DNA of 64,000 nt from Magicicada septendecula (GCA_034769895.1 CM068367.1:1314371046-1314435045), one strand, 5' to 3'. Counted from the first letter of the stretch, positions 12,760 to 24,960 are shown. The notes: a model not told the origin generated them from the sequence alone. Numbers and translations: made by a program.

Positions 12760-13018
12760 AAGCTTATCACAAACAGAATAATCACTGTTGCACACTACTA
12801 TGAAAAATTATTCCGATTAGCGCTTTCAAGCTTCACAGCCCATCGTCAGATCGGAAATAACCTGTTTCGTCAGGTTATTTTCGATCTGACGATGAGCTGT
12901 GAAGCGTGAAAGCGCTAATCGGAATAATTTTTCTATAGTGGCGTGCAACAGTGATTATTCTCTTTGTGATTATAACCACTAACACAGCTTTCTTAATTAA
13001 ATTTCTGAAGCTTATCAC
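12760..13018. mobile_element. Palindromic PLE-like hairpin element H1 with 11-bp target duplication
   Basis: AAGCTTATCAC occurs exactly at 12760-12770 and 13008-13018. The 237 bp between are largely a near-perfect inverted repeat, with arms about 12771-12880 and 12886-12972 around a GTTTCGT centre. Each arm, read outward from the centre, carries CTGACGATGAG...GTGAAAGC, the hammerhead-like core. The element interrupts repeat family R at a point where the sequence would otherwise be continuous (CATCAACTTAAGCTTATCAC joins to CTTCAGTAAAAC). Duplication length and core match the PLE fragment at 3.2 kb. Confidence 0.75.
12886..12913 (+). ncRNA. Hammerhead-like core of H1, right arm
   Basis: CTGACGA followed by a weak stem (GC, loop, GC) and GTGAAAGC. 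The mirror copy lies in the left arm on the opposite strand. The base at position 7 is C here, T or A at other loci, and position 7 is the variable base of the hammerhead core. Confidence 0.35.
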
Positions 13019-13125
13019 CTTCAGTAAAACAGACTCGTCTTGCCGTCGTCATTCTGCTGTCGCATAGCCTTTGTTTCAGTAATGTGCAGAAATATGTCAA
13101 CAGCACAACTACAACGGTGGGATTA

Positions 13126-13530
13126 AAAAAAATCACGACTGACAACCTTGTTTTGATTGCCCCCACTAACGGTTTAAAAAGGCAGCTATAACTGACATAT
13201 TTCTTGCAAAAGTTCCAAAAAAGTTTATAAAATAGCTAGAACCTATCTTATAGAAGCTATCTTATAAGAGAACCCAATACACGATCTTTTATTTCAGAAC
13301 GTTTATAAACCAGATTTGTAATATGACATTTTCTGTTATTCCTGACCACTCAGAACGTGTAAATAATAGAACGCGCGATTACTTTGCATGGTATGTGTTT
13401 CAATGATACGGTTGGAAAGCAGATTACAACTAACCTACCTAATACGTTAAAGTCAAGAAGAAACAGAACGTTGTTGTATAATAAATCTAGTAGTTACAAG
13501 TCAGTTTTTAATGACCATTTCGTCACGCGC

Positions 13531-13532
<2 letters not shown>
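13126..13532. other. No gene recognised
   Basis: AT-rich DNA without recognisable features. Confidence 0.4.

Positions 13533-13619
<87 letters not shown>
13533..13619. repeat. (TG)43 microsatellite
   Basis: About 87 bp of perfect TG repeat. Frames of alternating Cys-Val or His-Thr across it are artefacts. Confidence 0.95.
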
Positions 13620-13620
<1 letters not shown>

Positions 13621-14159
13621 CTGGGTAAAACAGCCAAATCGAGTACGGATGTGACGATCGCGAGGAGACGAGCCTTGACCGACAGTAATGTGACGCCATT
13701 TTATTTGTGTCAGTAGTCTTCTTCGTTGCTTAATCTGCGTACGCCTTTTCTTTAGTACTGTTGATTTCTTTCGAACTCGGGCGGGTGTACAATATTCAAA
13801 AATTACTTTTTTTGCCACAGTTGGCGAGTTGAGAAGCAAGTTGGCAGGTCCGAAGCAAGTTGAAGAATAGAAGTAATAACGAGTTTCATACAATGACAAC
13901 TTAAATTTGTTACCGATAAACTTAAGTATTTAAAGATTACTAAAATTATTCAAACGGAATAGCCGAAGTATACGTTAGTGAGTTATTTTGGTTTGGCACA
14001 CCACGAAGCAGTGTACGCCACTGAATGTAAAATACCCCACTAAATGTAAACATTAAAGTTTGCCTTTAATGATAGTATGTATACTGCATGAAAACCCTGT
14101 ATTACGCGGTCATAAATAATTCCCGGCTTAACGAGATTTCGTTATACTCGGCCGCTCCC

Positions 14160-14404
14160 GAACATTCTTTAGAAGATACTTATTGACTGAATTGATTTTC
14201 CTATACAGTATTTCATATTTCAAACGTGTAAGCAAATTCTGTGTAATAAACCTGTTTGTATATTTAAAATAGAGTATAGCGTACACAGCTGAAAAATTAA
14301 TAAACCGGTCTTAAAATTAAGAGGTTAACAAAATTCGTCAACTTTCTTCAACCCTCTGGGAGGGGGGTCCGGTCCCGTTCGTCCTCTCCATATATACGCC
14401 CCTG
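14160..14404 (-). mobile_element. M1 MITE, copy B (truncated)
   Basis: Minus-strand copy of M1: read on the complement it begins CAGGGGCGTATATATGG near 14404 and follows copy A through GGTTTATTACACAGAATTTG to about 14160, where the distal third is missing. Confidence 0.65.
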
Positions 14405-14744
14405 GTCGCATATATCGACACTTGCCTGCATAATAAATACTTTTACAAATCGAATCCATCCTGACCAGCATTCAATGTGTTGACGTTTAGTTTGCCGGGT
14501 GATCTCGTTCGTTGGCGAGTACAGCGACCCTAAATTGTTTCCGTTTGACACTGCGCGGATCTTAACTGGGTTCGCGGGTGTGTTACATTCGGCCAGAGTT
14601 GGTACATAACATTTTGATTGATTGTGAAGTGGCCTTGAACTCGAGCAGAGCCCAGACTGCGGTCACTGTGCTAGCCACTCTCTAGGCCCACCTCCTCCTC
14701 CTTCGCCATTCATACACACACACTCATTCACGCGTTGTCGACCG

Positions 14745-14746
<2 letters not shown>

Positions 14747-14781
<35 letters not shown>
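14747..14781. repeat. (CA)17 microsatellite
   Basis: Uninterrupted CA repeat, preceded at about 14711-14723 by a shorter CA run. Confidence 0.9.
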
Positions 14782-14782
<1 letters not shown>

Positions 14783-15132
14783 ACTTTCACTGTAAGACAA
14801 ACAAACAGCATTAACTGTAATTGACATGTCTGCGAGTGTCTCGTACATTTGTTGTGTCCAATTAACTCTCGCCACTACTTAGCGCATATTAAATCAGTTC
14901 TTTAATCCCAAGTCAAACAGCTTTGCGTTTGTCGCACGCAAACATACCTACTTACGTTGTCTCCTAGCAGGCGCCTGAGCCGTGGACAATAAATTCAAAG
15001 ACTGTTTACAGTAGATTGTTTTGGCGTAGACGGTATTAAGTTAGGGATTGCATGTAGCGCAATAGTATCAATTTATTTGACGCGTTATAAACATCAATTA
15101 CGCGTTATCAATTATACGCCAAAATCGCATAC

Positions 15133-15487
15133 CAGTGGCGTATCTAGAATGTGGCCTTGGGGGAGGAGGTTCTGGGGTCGGGTCGACTTCATTCAAAAGA
15201 AAAAAACAAGTTAAGAGCAATCAACATTAGGCCTACTATCTTTAAAGTCGCTGAAATCAGTTCCATTCAAGCAAACTGTAATAACACAATAAAAATACAC
15301 GTTGTTCAAATATTGTTTACAAGATACTTAGTCTATTGACTGAACTGATTTTCCTATTTTTCATATTTCAAACGTATACGCTAATGCTGTTAATAGGAAA
15401 CCTGTTTGTATAGGTAAAAAGAGGTATTACTATATTGGCGTATACAGATGAAAAAATAATAAAACAACCTAAAAATTAAGAGATATG
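15133..15487 (-). mobile_element. M1 MITE, copy C (truncated)
   Basis: Begins CAGTGGCGTATCTAGAAT, the best-preserved M1 terminus in the window, and matches the M1 interior on the complement until the AATTAAGAGA block near 15485. The other end, with its G-rich run, is absent. Homology stops at the perfect palindrome at 15481-15506. Confidence 0.65.
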
Positions 15488-15506
15488 TAACTAAAGTTAC
15501 ATATCT
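15481..15506. repeat. 26-bp near-perfect palindrome at MITE break
   Basis: AGATATGTAACT, AA, AGTTACATATCT: two 12-bp arms with a 2-bp centre, exactly where M1 copy C loses homology. It may mark a fold-back repair junction. Confidence 0.8.
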
Positions 15507-17398
15507 CGTCCAAAATTTGTATCAATTTTAAGTAAGAACTACTAAAAAACAGACAACAAAAAACCGACTTACCACCTGTAGTTCTCGATTCAGAAATTCA
15601 TAAAATAATCGAGAAAGTCGTTTCGTCATATTGGCGTTTATAAACGGCCTGAATGGATATCGCTCAGGGGGCAACGATCGGTAGCGGATAACTGGCGAGG
15701 TGCCTAATCGGGATTTCTTTTCCGTTGACAGTAATCATTAATTGCGTAATATTCGTCGTCTTGTTAAGTCGAAACAAGACTTCAGAGCCGTGTTCTCGGC
15801 GGCTGCTGATTAGCCAGCCCGAGATACGGTGAGTCCGTAGATATCGCGCGTAAGGGACGGGTTTCTGTCGGACAGTTAGGATAGCGAGTGCTACCAAATC
15901 AAAACTGGGGATTGGGATGCTTAAATTCTGCTTAGGACGCCACTGATGTCAAACGCGGCTCTGGGAGTTCCTTTACATTTTAAGAACAATATTCTTTATT
16001 AATAAGAGGGCTTGCGATTAAAAATGTTTGTCTCGGCGATAAGTACGCAAGTATACTACTCCTGTGTTTTATGTTTTTACTATTACTCAGACCAAACGAA
16101 TGAGGTATTAAGTTAATTGAAATGCTGAAACTTATATTCATTCCGTCTGCTTATGTAAACTGTCGTGTTTTGCTCCAGTGACGGCGCCCCCGGCATTTGA
16201 TTACGAAGTGAAAGAAGGAATCATGAGGACGGCCGCGGTAAAGGAATGAGTATCCGCATCTTCGATATTCTCATTTGATCGCTGTTCATTCAATTTCTCA
16301 TTTTTAACGCAACTTAAAAACAATTCTCTAAAATTGCACGTTTCTAAAAGAAGTATTACTTGTATATGTTCCTTGAAGGGCCTGCTATTACTCGTAACCT
16401 CCTGATGGGCCTGCTATTTGCTTCCATTATTAGACATCATCGCGTCCGTTACAACCTCTACTAACGTTTTTATGAAATTCTGTCAGTTTTCTGCTGACTA
16501 TGAGTTTATTTACAGTTTGCAGCAAAATTATAAAAAAAATATTCATTCCTGTTTATAGAACATCAGCTGACTTTATCAACACGTTCGTTCCGAATCTGCT
16601 TCAATACGGTTAACGGGGCAGATTTTATCTACTGTCTGCACTCTGCTTGTTACCCAAGTGTTCGACCTTTATTGTTCGCTCAACAACGTTTTACAAAAAT
16701 ACCGTTTCCGCGTACCGTTTTTGCGAGTCTTCTGCACTAAGTTGGCAACGCTTTGCGCTTTGTGGAAAGATTTTCCTAGAAACTGTGAGAAAACGTTCGG
16801 CGTCCTTCACCCGTATTTTGATGATTAATCTTCTTGTACGCCGGAGCTTTGTTGTATAACTAATTCGGTCAATGACAGTAGTGCATATGGAAAACTGTTT
16901 CTACTAACGACGGATTGATGATCATCTTTGGTTGTAGGCCAGTGAAAAATTCATTAATATTCTTTCTGTGCTAAAACAAATGAAAATATTCATTTTACAA
17001 CAAATACATTCACACGTACAAGGTAACGTTACAACAATGTTATAAAATCATTGTTTTACGACTCCATAAATTGCGTCTCCATACTTTGTTATAATTTCAA
17101 GTTCTTTTATATACGTAATATTATGTCATAAAACGACTTGACGAGAAGGGTACACAAATTCCGGACTGCTGAGGAAAGGTCTGTGCAATGGTCTGTAACA
17201 AGGATACGCACAGAACAGATACGCAGTCGGGGTAGAGTGGATAACATCATTCACAGAATTAAGAAAGTACCTACAATAGAGGTTGGCAGGACTTTTGCCT
17301 AGGCGAAAAATGGAGGGGGGACGTCACAAAGGATGCTACAGTGGAAAGACGACGACGATACCAGGATATTAGTGTAGCTGAACTTATTTCATCATTAT
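15507..17398. other. No gene recognised; GC-richer segment and possible short exon
   Basis: 15660-15900 is GC-richer than its surroundings and holds a 77-codon minus-strand frame (15664-15897) that I cannot assign. 17140-17380 has faint LINE-tail character but no decisive motif. The exon-like segment at 16179-16237 is listed separately. Confidence 0.35.
16179..16237 (+). other. Exon-like segment (59 nt) with acceptor and donor
   Basis: TTTTGCTCCAG ends at 16178 and GTAAAG starts at 16238. Between them one frame reads TAPPAFDYEVKEGIMRTAA without a stop. The segment is more GC-rich than its flanks. There is no homology or neighbouring exon to support it. Confidence 0.15.
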
Positions 17399-18046
17399 TG
17401 TTTTTACAGTAGCGTGGCGTCCATGTAACTGCTGTTGCCGGCAGCAACAGTATTGGAAATCAGATAAAATAATATTAATTATATCACAGAATAAATACTA
17501 TAGTTATTGAATGAAATCCAAACAATATTATTAGGGAAACTTGAAGAAAAGCGTAGCATTGCTTTCGAACTAATGGGCACTTGCACCGTCTTGTGTTACC
17601 GGCTGAGACATCGGCAATGTTTTACTGCGTACGGTCATTGACCTCGTAGTAGTTGTCATTGTACAAACTGTACATTCATCCACCCAATGTGTTGCCGCTG
17701 TATAAACCGGCAAAACGCTCAATAAGCAGCTATGTTCGTTTCGGAACCGACGTGCAGCAGATATACGTACCTATTTGTGTTTTTTTCATTTAGTCATGTG
17801 TTTCTCTGTTTCTCTTTATTATTTTTAATTCGATTATACGTGTTCTGATTTATTCTGTGTAAGTACAATGAGAGTCAGATCACGTTGAACCGGGTTGAAC
17901 GCTTCCTCTCCCACCGAATAATAGAAAATGCTTAAAAAAACACGTGGTAGAAGAAAAAATTCGAATTAATTTTTAGGTTAAGTTTTAGACCTATCACAAC
18001 CGGGAATAGGTGTTATGTACCCACGCCACGCCACTGTATGTTTTTA
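17399..18046. mobile_element. hAT-like MITE family M2, copy 1, with exact 8-bp target duplication
   Basis: TGTTTTTA at 17399-17406 and 18039-18046 flanks a 632-bp element. The left end is CAGTAGCGTGGCGTCCATG; the right end, complemented, is CAGTGGCGTGGCGTGGGTAC after two further bases. An 8-bp duplication and CAGTGGCG-like ends indicate a hAT superfamily MITE. No transposase frame is present. A second copy lies about 1 kb downstream in the same orientation. Confidence 0.8.
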
Positions 18047-18990
18047 TCTTTATTACTTTGAAATTTGAAAAGTCCCTGTTTTGCCCCCCCCCCCTACAAG
18101 CGATATTATTTATATGAAAAATAAAAAAATCTTAAAACCTCGTAGACATACGTAAAAGACACGCTCAGGGTTCCACAAAATATTTTTGTTTCAGAGCCCC
18201 GTTTGTCTCAGTGAATACTATTGCGCTGAGGTTACACAAAACGTTATGCCTGTCTTTTTATCCCTGCTTTGAAACATGGAGAGGATTACCTGGATAAGGC
18301 GAAATGGGAAGATTTGCTCTGAAGAGAAGTAACTCTAGGACGATAGGCTTTGGGGAGTCTTCCGGTCAGCAGTGAGCAGACAATTCGAATATAGATAACG
18401 GAATTTCTGTAAGGGTACACGTAGAGTGCAGGCGGGTCATCAGATTCCGACGACTGGCGGCGACAAGCGAAGGTTGCTGGCGCAGGTTGGGTCGTATAGT
18501 GAAGGCAGATTATAGGCGCCGAAACAGTACAGATTAGCCATAGTCATGTAGTTAAGGAGTGAAGAATCTATGTGCTTAATCATTGCAGGTTTAGCTTAAA
18601 ACTGAAACGAGAAATTAATCTTGTCCATGAAATTAATCTATATCACTTTGCCTGCAACACGCATTTCCTTGTATCCTTGCCAAGAGGCATCTACCATGAC
18701 CCGGTTGGAATACTCCTTAAATCTCTTTACCCAAATTTCAGGTTTTCATTAAAACTATTCAGTATCCAATTGGAAAATAAGAAACCTAACCAAACAAATA
18801 AAGCACGTGCAGAACGCTGTGACTCGGTGGTGGTTTCTGAAATCAGAATAAACATTTCATTTCGGTAAACTATCCGAGTCGGACTACCTGCGCGAGTGTA
18901 CCGTTGCCTGCTGCCAGTATACACACTGTCGTCTAAACACATGTGACTATCTGTCACTCCGATCGGCACCGATTATCGGAATCCGAAAAC
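18047..18990. other. Spacer between the two M2 copies; no gene recognised
   Basis: Contains a 12-C run near 18077-18088 and a 98-codon plus-strand frame (18572-18868) without recognisable domains. Confidence 0.35.
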
Positions 18991-19652
18991 CTGTCTGCCA
19001 GTACCGTGGCGTCCGTGTACCCGCTGTTGCCGGCGGCAACAGTACTGGAAATAAGAGAAAATAATATTAATTGTATTACAGAATAAATATTTTAGTTATT
19101 GAATAATTTGTAATCCGAACAATATTAGTAGGGAAACTTGAAGAAAAGCGTAGCATTGGTTTCGAACTGATGGGCACTTGCACCGTCTTGTGTTGCCGGC
19201 TCAGACATCGGCAATGTTTTATTGCGTTTGGTCATTGACCTCGTAGCAGTTGTCACTGTACAAACTGTGGAGGGGACACATTCGTCCACCCAATGTGTTG
19301 CCGCTGCATAAACTGGCAAAACGCTCAGTAAGCAGCTATGTTCGTTTTCGGAACTGACGTGCAGCAGATACTACGTAACTATTTGTGTTTTGTTCGTTTA
19401 GTCATGTGTTTCTCTGTTTGTTTTTATTATTTTTAATTTGATTATTTGTGGTCTGATTTATTCTGTGTAAGTATAATGAGAGTCAGATACCGTTGAACCG
19501 GGACCCTCTTCTTCTCCCAGCGAATGATAGAAAATGCTCTAAAAAGAACACTTGATACAAGAAAAAATTCGAATTATTTTTTAGGTTAAGTTTTAGGCCT
19601 ATCACAACCGGCAGCAGGTGTTATGTACCCACGCCACGCCACGGCTGTCTCC
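18991..19652. mobile_element. hAT-like MITE family M2, copy 2
   Basis: A 646-bp copy closely similar to copy 1 along its whole length, from CCGTGGCGTCCGTGTACC to CCCACGCCACGCCAC. The flanks CTGTCTGC (18991-18998) and CTGTCTCC (19645-19652) are a 7/8 target duplication. The different flanking octamers show that the two copies inserted independently rather than arising by local tandem duplication. Confidence 0.78.
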
Positions 19653-21095
19653 ACTCTACGTGTACCCTAAAGTATGATAAATTATTAAATCTAAGTGCCT
19701 AATCTTAAATTGAACATCTGGACAAGAAGTTCTACGTATTTTTCTTAAACCTGAAAGTTACTTCTTATTTCTCAAGCCTACGATTCAGTACGGTTCTCGG
19801 TTTGCTAATAATGCCGACAAATAACCACCTGTTCGTGCCGTTGTGAAATTTATTCTTCAATTACAATTTATTATGTTACATTTGCCGGGAGAAAGCGCGG
19901 TATTTACTTATGCATACAGTCAATAATGCTGCAATAATAGCCGTCATTACAGTGAGGTCTATTATGCAAAGCTGAACGTATTAAATTATTCAGCAGGCGT
20001 TCGTCGTACATCCGATGTATAGCGGTGCGCGACGTCCGCGCTGGCTAGCCTCCCTCCGGCGTCAGCTGATTAGAAATACTTGTCATTACATCATTCGTCG
20101 ATTGTAAACACACGCATATGATTAATAGCTAGTTGTGCGTGTTATGCACTACAGCTGAACGTGTACGCACAAAATTGTTTCATCGTGCATATGCAAAAAC
20201 GGTGCTGTTCGTTTGGTAAATCTCTCATCAAACCGGGATCTTATTTCACGCCTTTACAACAAGCTTTCAGTGACAAACACGTTTTATTAGCTAGACGTTT
20301 GTTCCAGTCTACGATAGTTGTCACGCCAAGAGTGTTGTGATTTGAATTACCTGAGACCCCCCCCTCCAGCTACACACTCACTCGTTCATTCATTCACCTT
20401 GCTCTCTTTATATCAGTTTTATATGGCAAATTTTAGCATTTTCTTTCAAGATCGCTTGTTTAATCATTTGTTTGTTAGAACTGTTACTGTAAGTATTTAT
20501 GCTATAAGGTTTGTACTACACGTTGTCACCAGAACGTTATTATATCTTCTTGACATCATATGGCGTGAAAATATGTGTTGTAATTAAAGATTGAAATGTC
20601 TAACGTTTATGTATGGCGTTCGTAATGTTCATAAGTAGAAAACCTCATACAGTTAATAATGCTCACAATGTAAATGATTACGTCTATCTAACGATAGCAC
20701 GTCGTCCCACATTCCTCTTTTTCCTCTTCCTATTCCCCATACTGTTTCCTCGATTTCTGCATTGTTTACTTCCTTCTTTCCGATCGATCGTCTGTTTCCC
20801 ATCCTGTTTGTAAGTTATCCTTAATTATAGAATGTAACTTTGCTCTTCCTCTTAGCGTGTCTCCACATACTTTCACCTATCTTCTTAGGGCCGATAATTC
20901 CTTTACTTTCTTTCAGGGATATTTACAAATTTTCCTCGTATGCGTTCATAATGAACATCGTACCTGTCATAGACATTGCAAAGATCTTATCGCTGCTTTG
21001 TTTTCTCTCATTGTCGTGCTTCTAAAGACACTGTAATCTTGCATGAGTTTTAATGTCTATAGTATTTTCATCTTATTCTTCACTACATGGTTGGG
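19653..21095. other. No gene recognised
   Basis: Short hydrophobic frames at 20318-21025 come from T-rich sequence and show no domain. The right part may be decayed upstream sequence unrelated to the LINE that follows. Confidence 0.35.
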
Positions 21096-21745
21096 CTATA
21101 GCCCGTTTCGACTTCACAGAGGCTCTGACTATTTTTTCCAGGGTCTTCCACGATCTCTCGTTCCCGCTGGGCTATATTCAAACGCTTGTTTAGTAATACG
21201 CGTGTCTACCATGCGTTCACATGGGCCTTCCAGTTCTGCCTGTATTCCTTTTTTCGCTCCAGAACCGACTATAATTTCAGTTCCTTCATTGTGTCGTTTC
21301 GTAGATGATGTCTCAAACTGGATCCCTTAACTGCTCTTAAAAATTTCATTTCCGAGGCCTGTATTTTTGTCCGTGTTTCACATCCATACACTAAAATCGG
21401 CACAGCCACGACCTTATAGAACCTTCGCTGTCTCCCTCTGCGTTTTATTCTTCAATAGTCGTTTTACTGTTCCACAGGTAAAACTACATTTATTTAACTT
21501 TCTCTATCGTTGTCCTTCCTATATGAGGTATCACATCCCAAATAATTAAAATGTGATACTTGCTCCAAGACACTATTATCAATTACAATTTTTGCTCTTT
21601 CCTAGGAATTACAGGATTCTTCCCTAGGAAGGCCGTTGTTTTTGTCTTAGTATTTGAGATCTTAAAGTTGTATTTCTGGTGGATTGTATGCAAGGTATAA
21701 ATATACTTTATTTCTATAGTATGTTCTTTGTCCTAATGTATTTAA
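21096..21745 (-). pseudogene. LINE RT thumb and C-terminal region, decayed
   Basis: On the minus strand, from high to low coordinate: AKIVIDNSVLEQVSHFNYLG, TCGTVKRLLKNKTQRETAKV, LYKVVAVPILVYGCETRTK, ASEMKFLRAVKG and LRHHLRNDTMKELKL. This is the end of the RT palm/thumb and following tail of the same LINE group as 11885-12370. Several frameshifts and stops are present, and the 5' RT catalytic part (YADD) is missing. Confidence 0.8.
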
Positions 21746-24011
21746 AGCTACACTTCCTAAACAACGAACGTGATTCGGATTAAGTAGTTCATATAGAAAA
21801 AGAGAGCCCGGGATGCACCATAAAAATCAAAGAGGTGCGTTTTTCAGCCTCCAGGTTGGCTCTGCATGGAGAATTGGGTATGTAAGATAGCCTAGGGTAA
21901 TGATAGACAGCCGGAGCTCAGTGTTGGGCGCACCATCTCCCTTGGATATGCCGTACGGTTCAAGCTTTGCAGTTCACCCTGCCTCTCCCAAATCATTTCG
22001 ATTATATAAATACAGTATATTGCCATGCATCTGTAATATTGAATATATATTTTTGAAACAAGCTGGTTACTTCCACTAATTAGATTGTGATACCACTTTT
22101 TATTGTCAACAAGACATGCATATAGGTGTTCAGTTTAAGTGTTGTGTTCTCCTTCAACACGATGCACACGATGTCCTGAACAGTTAAAATTTTATCGAAA
22201 CACTAAAATTCCGGTGTATTTATGTCGATAAAAATCTTGGAGAGCTAAAGACGAGATATAAATAAAATTTACGACTTCGAAACCACTTATCTTAAGCGCT
22301 GCAAGCGCGAGGACCGAATTAGAAAACAAGAAGTACGACAAAAAACTAGAACTACAAACATTCTCTGTCTGTAGTTAGTCAACAGGCCTACAAACGAAAT
22401 TAGCAGTTCACTGTTGGAAGTATGTTATGCACAAGATTCCCAAAGATGGAATATGTCCCGACAGATACAGAGTAGATTATAATGTCGAAGGAAAAAATGA
22501 CGCGATACATGCAGCAAGAACGGACGATAGCATCTGATCCTTGCAAGTCGATGTTGATGGATTTAATTGCATTGTCTAGCCGTAAGCATTGAGTAGACTT
22601 AACAGTATGTAGAAATCCTGAACATAAAGGGAATTTAACGTATCGCATGCGATGCCTCAAGACAAAAATCTAGTTCGCGAGATAACAGAGATATTATCTG
22701 TACGTGAAGCTAATAAAATCAGTGCTCGTAAAATTCTTTCGACTACTCGTAAAATTTTATTACGTACGGACGTCAGGATAAGCGAGAAACTCTTGTCAAA
22801 TCTTTAGAGTTTTGTTTTTACGTGAGAGAATTCTGGCAATCTGTATTTCTTTATTCGTTTCACTTTTTACTTATCAGTTTTTTGCAATTGTTAAATTACA
22901 TATTGCTTTCTCTAATCTCTAGTGTTTGTACAACTCTGTTTGAAAGGCGGCGTCGGCAGATTGTGAATGTAGGTTACTCGGTTGTTATCAATCGTGTTTC
23001 GGCTGTTTTTAATTCGAGAGTGCGTCTATCTTGTTTATAGCCTGTACTGCTACCATAATAATTGTTTCATTACGATTAAGTTATTAAATTTAATGTATAG
23101 TATGGTAATATGGTATGATACGTGCATATTTTTTATGGGCAAGCTGAATTCATGCATTTTAACCATTAATACTGAATAAGTGAATGTGGATACATAGAGG
23201 TTGTATGTATGTATACTACAACGTATAAAATTGCAAATTCCGTATATAATTTAAATTTGTGGAGCCCCACGATCTTGGAGCGCCATTTATACATATACAA
23301 CGTAACAAGTTGCAATTTAATATAACGTGTACGTGTATTTGTAGTTCAGGTGTAATTATAATAAGAGTATTGTATTTATGAGTATTTAAAATTCATATTT
23401 ATTGTTTACTCAATCTTATAAATAATCATATATCCTTAATAACCGTCGGTCACGATATTGCTCATTATTAAATGTTTATATCTTATACTATGCAGTGTTA
23501 CACATATTTAAAAACCTCTTACATCTAGACATGTTAATAATCTTAATCTAGACATGTTAATAATTTGATTTACTAATAAAATATAAAATTAAAATGTAAT
23601 TGGAATTGAATTCTCTTAATTCAGATCTGACCTCAACTCGCTCAGTCTATACCAATGTTTAAAATTAAATTTAAATTTATATTAATTACTTTTAGACTGG
23701 CATTTATTTTAATATTCAAATTTATATTATTCTTTTCTATAATTCAATTATCAAATCAATTTAACTATTTATTTTGATAACAAACTCTACTCTCTCAACT
23801 TTAAATTCTCTTTTTATTTATTATTTCTTTATATGCGATCGCTCATTCTTACGACTAAACGTTTATCTACATTTCTAAAATATTATTACTAAGTATAAAT
23901 TTTTCTTTGTTTTAATTTATTGTCTTTTGATATAGTCTTTATGAGCTCTTTTTTAAAAAATCATTTAAAATGCATTACGCATGTCACCTCGAGTTCTGAT
24001 GATCTTACGAC
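21746..24011. other. AT-rich DNA, no gene recognised
   Basis: Very AT-rich from about 23050 onward. A short tandem pair containing TCTAGACATGTTAATAAT lies at about 23524-23562. Confidence 0.4.
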
Positions 24012-24960
24012 TTGTTGTCGGGGGTCCAGCGTTGTCAAGAGTTAGTTTTCCATTCCTCCTGTCCTGGCGTGGTCCTGGATACGTCTAGAGTCCAGCGTCG
24101 CTCTCCAGCAGCGTGTGTGTTCCTGGATACGTCTAGAGTCCAGCGTCGTTCTACAGCAATGTGGTCCTCATCAGAGAGTTGTTATCTGCTGCAAGGTAGA
24201 TCTTAAACATCTTCTAACGTCCAGCATTCCTCGTCGCTCTGGTAGCTTTTCGTATATACTCTTGGTAGACTTACGATTTCGGTATTTACTTTTTCCGGAA
24301 TATTGTCACGAATTTAACGAACGTTTTATTCTTTCGTTACTGCGACTTGTAATAGAAATAAAAATAAAACTGTTCTGCCGACGGACAGCATGTCCGACTG
24401 CAACTGTGTCTTGAAATGAAGAGAAGGGTTTTCGGTCGAACCCTCAATTTATACCCTCTCGAGATTCCGCGAGTTGGCTCCAAAATCGTCCTGTCGATAC
24501 CTGCATATCGCGTGATAGCCCCCACTCCCGAACCTTTTCATCTATTTGCAATTATTAGCAAATAGCAATGTTTTGCACGGAATCGAGATAGCACAAATCA
24601 TAGCTAATTCGATTAAGCACTCACTATATTAATTTGAGCGTCTTAGGGTAATTTGCGTATTTTTTGCACGTTTATTTCGCACTGTCTTCGCATAGCGTGT
24701 CCTATTAACGTCATCTTTTCACTGGGGATAACTATAAATTTTACACACACTTTGGTGACTTTGGTTTGTTTATACACTAATTAGTTTTCGCACAGTGAAT
24801 TAAAATAATTATTTTATTAATTACTTGGGGCGGGTTGCTGAGATTCCTGTCTTTACATGCATCACTAACACATACAAGATACACGTGTAACACACATACA
24901 ATTGAGCAGGTGTTCACTGCCTGTCGGAACAGGTTAATTTCTCCCCTAATCTAACAATAG
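24012..24960 (-). promoter_or_regulatory. LTR-like segment (minus strand), with 48-bp tandem repeat
   Basis: On the minus strand a TATAAA (24448-24455) is followed about 120 bp later by AATAAA-type signals near 24324-24365, as in an LTR with U3, R and U5. A 48-bp unit containing GGATACGTCTAGAGTCCAGC is tandemly repeated (starts 24073 and 24121). An 8-bp hairpin (CTCCCCTA, TAGGGGAG) lies near 24937-24965. No matching second LTR, primer-binding site or pol frame was seen, so a solo LTR is only a suggestion. Confidence 0.3.

Larger units (their letters stand above)
12595..13125 (+). repeat. Dispersed repeat family R, copy 1 (interrupted)
   Basis: Shares an ordered series of blocks with 31995-32600, 45010-45335 (minus) and 57040-57290: CCTTTGACATAATAG, then a CTGTCTCTGTCCACC block, GAGTCCACGTGGA, AATTAGTATTCATCAA, GTCGTCATTCTGCTGTCG and ATGTGCAGAAATATGTC. 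This copy is split by the hairpin element at 12771-13007. The copy at 57 kb lies inside a hAT-like element, which suggests R is the interior of an old DNA transposon. Confidence 0.65.

Noticed and set aside
15664-15897. 77-codon minus-strand frame in a GC-richer segment
   Set aside because: The sequence looks protein-like but I could not place it in any family, and nothing around it supports a gene.
17140-17380. Possible further LINE tail before M2 copy 1
   Set aside because: Purine-rich with an ACGACGACGAT tail, but the diagnostic GHxxRM and GRPxxRW motifs could not be read in any frame.
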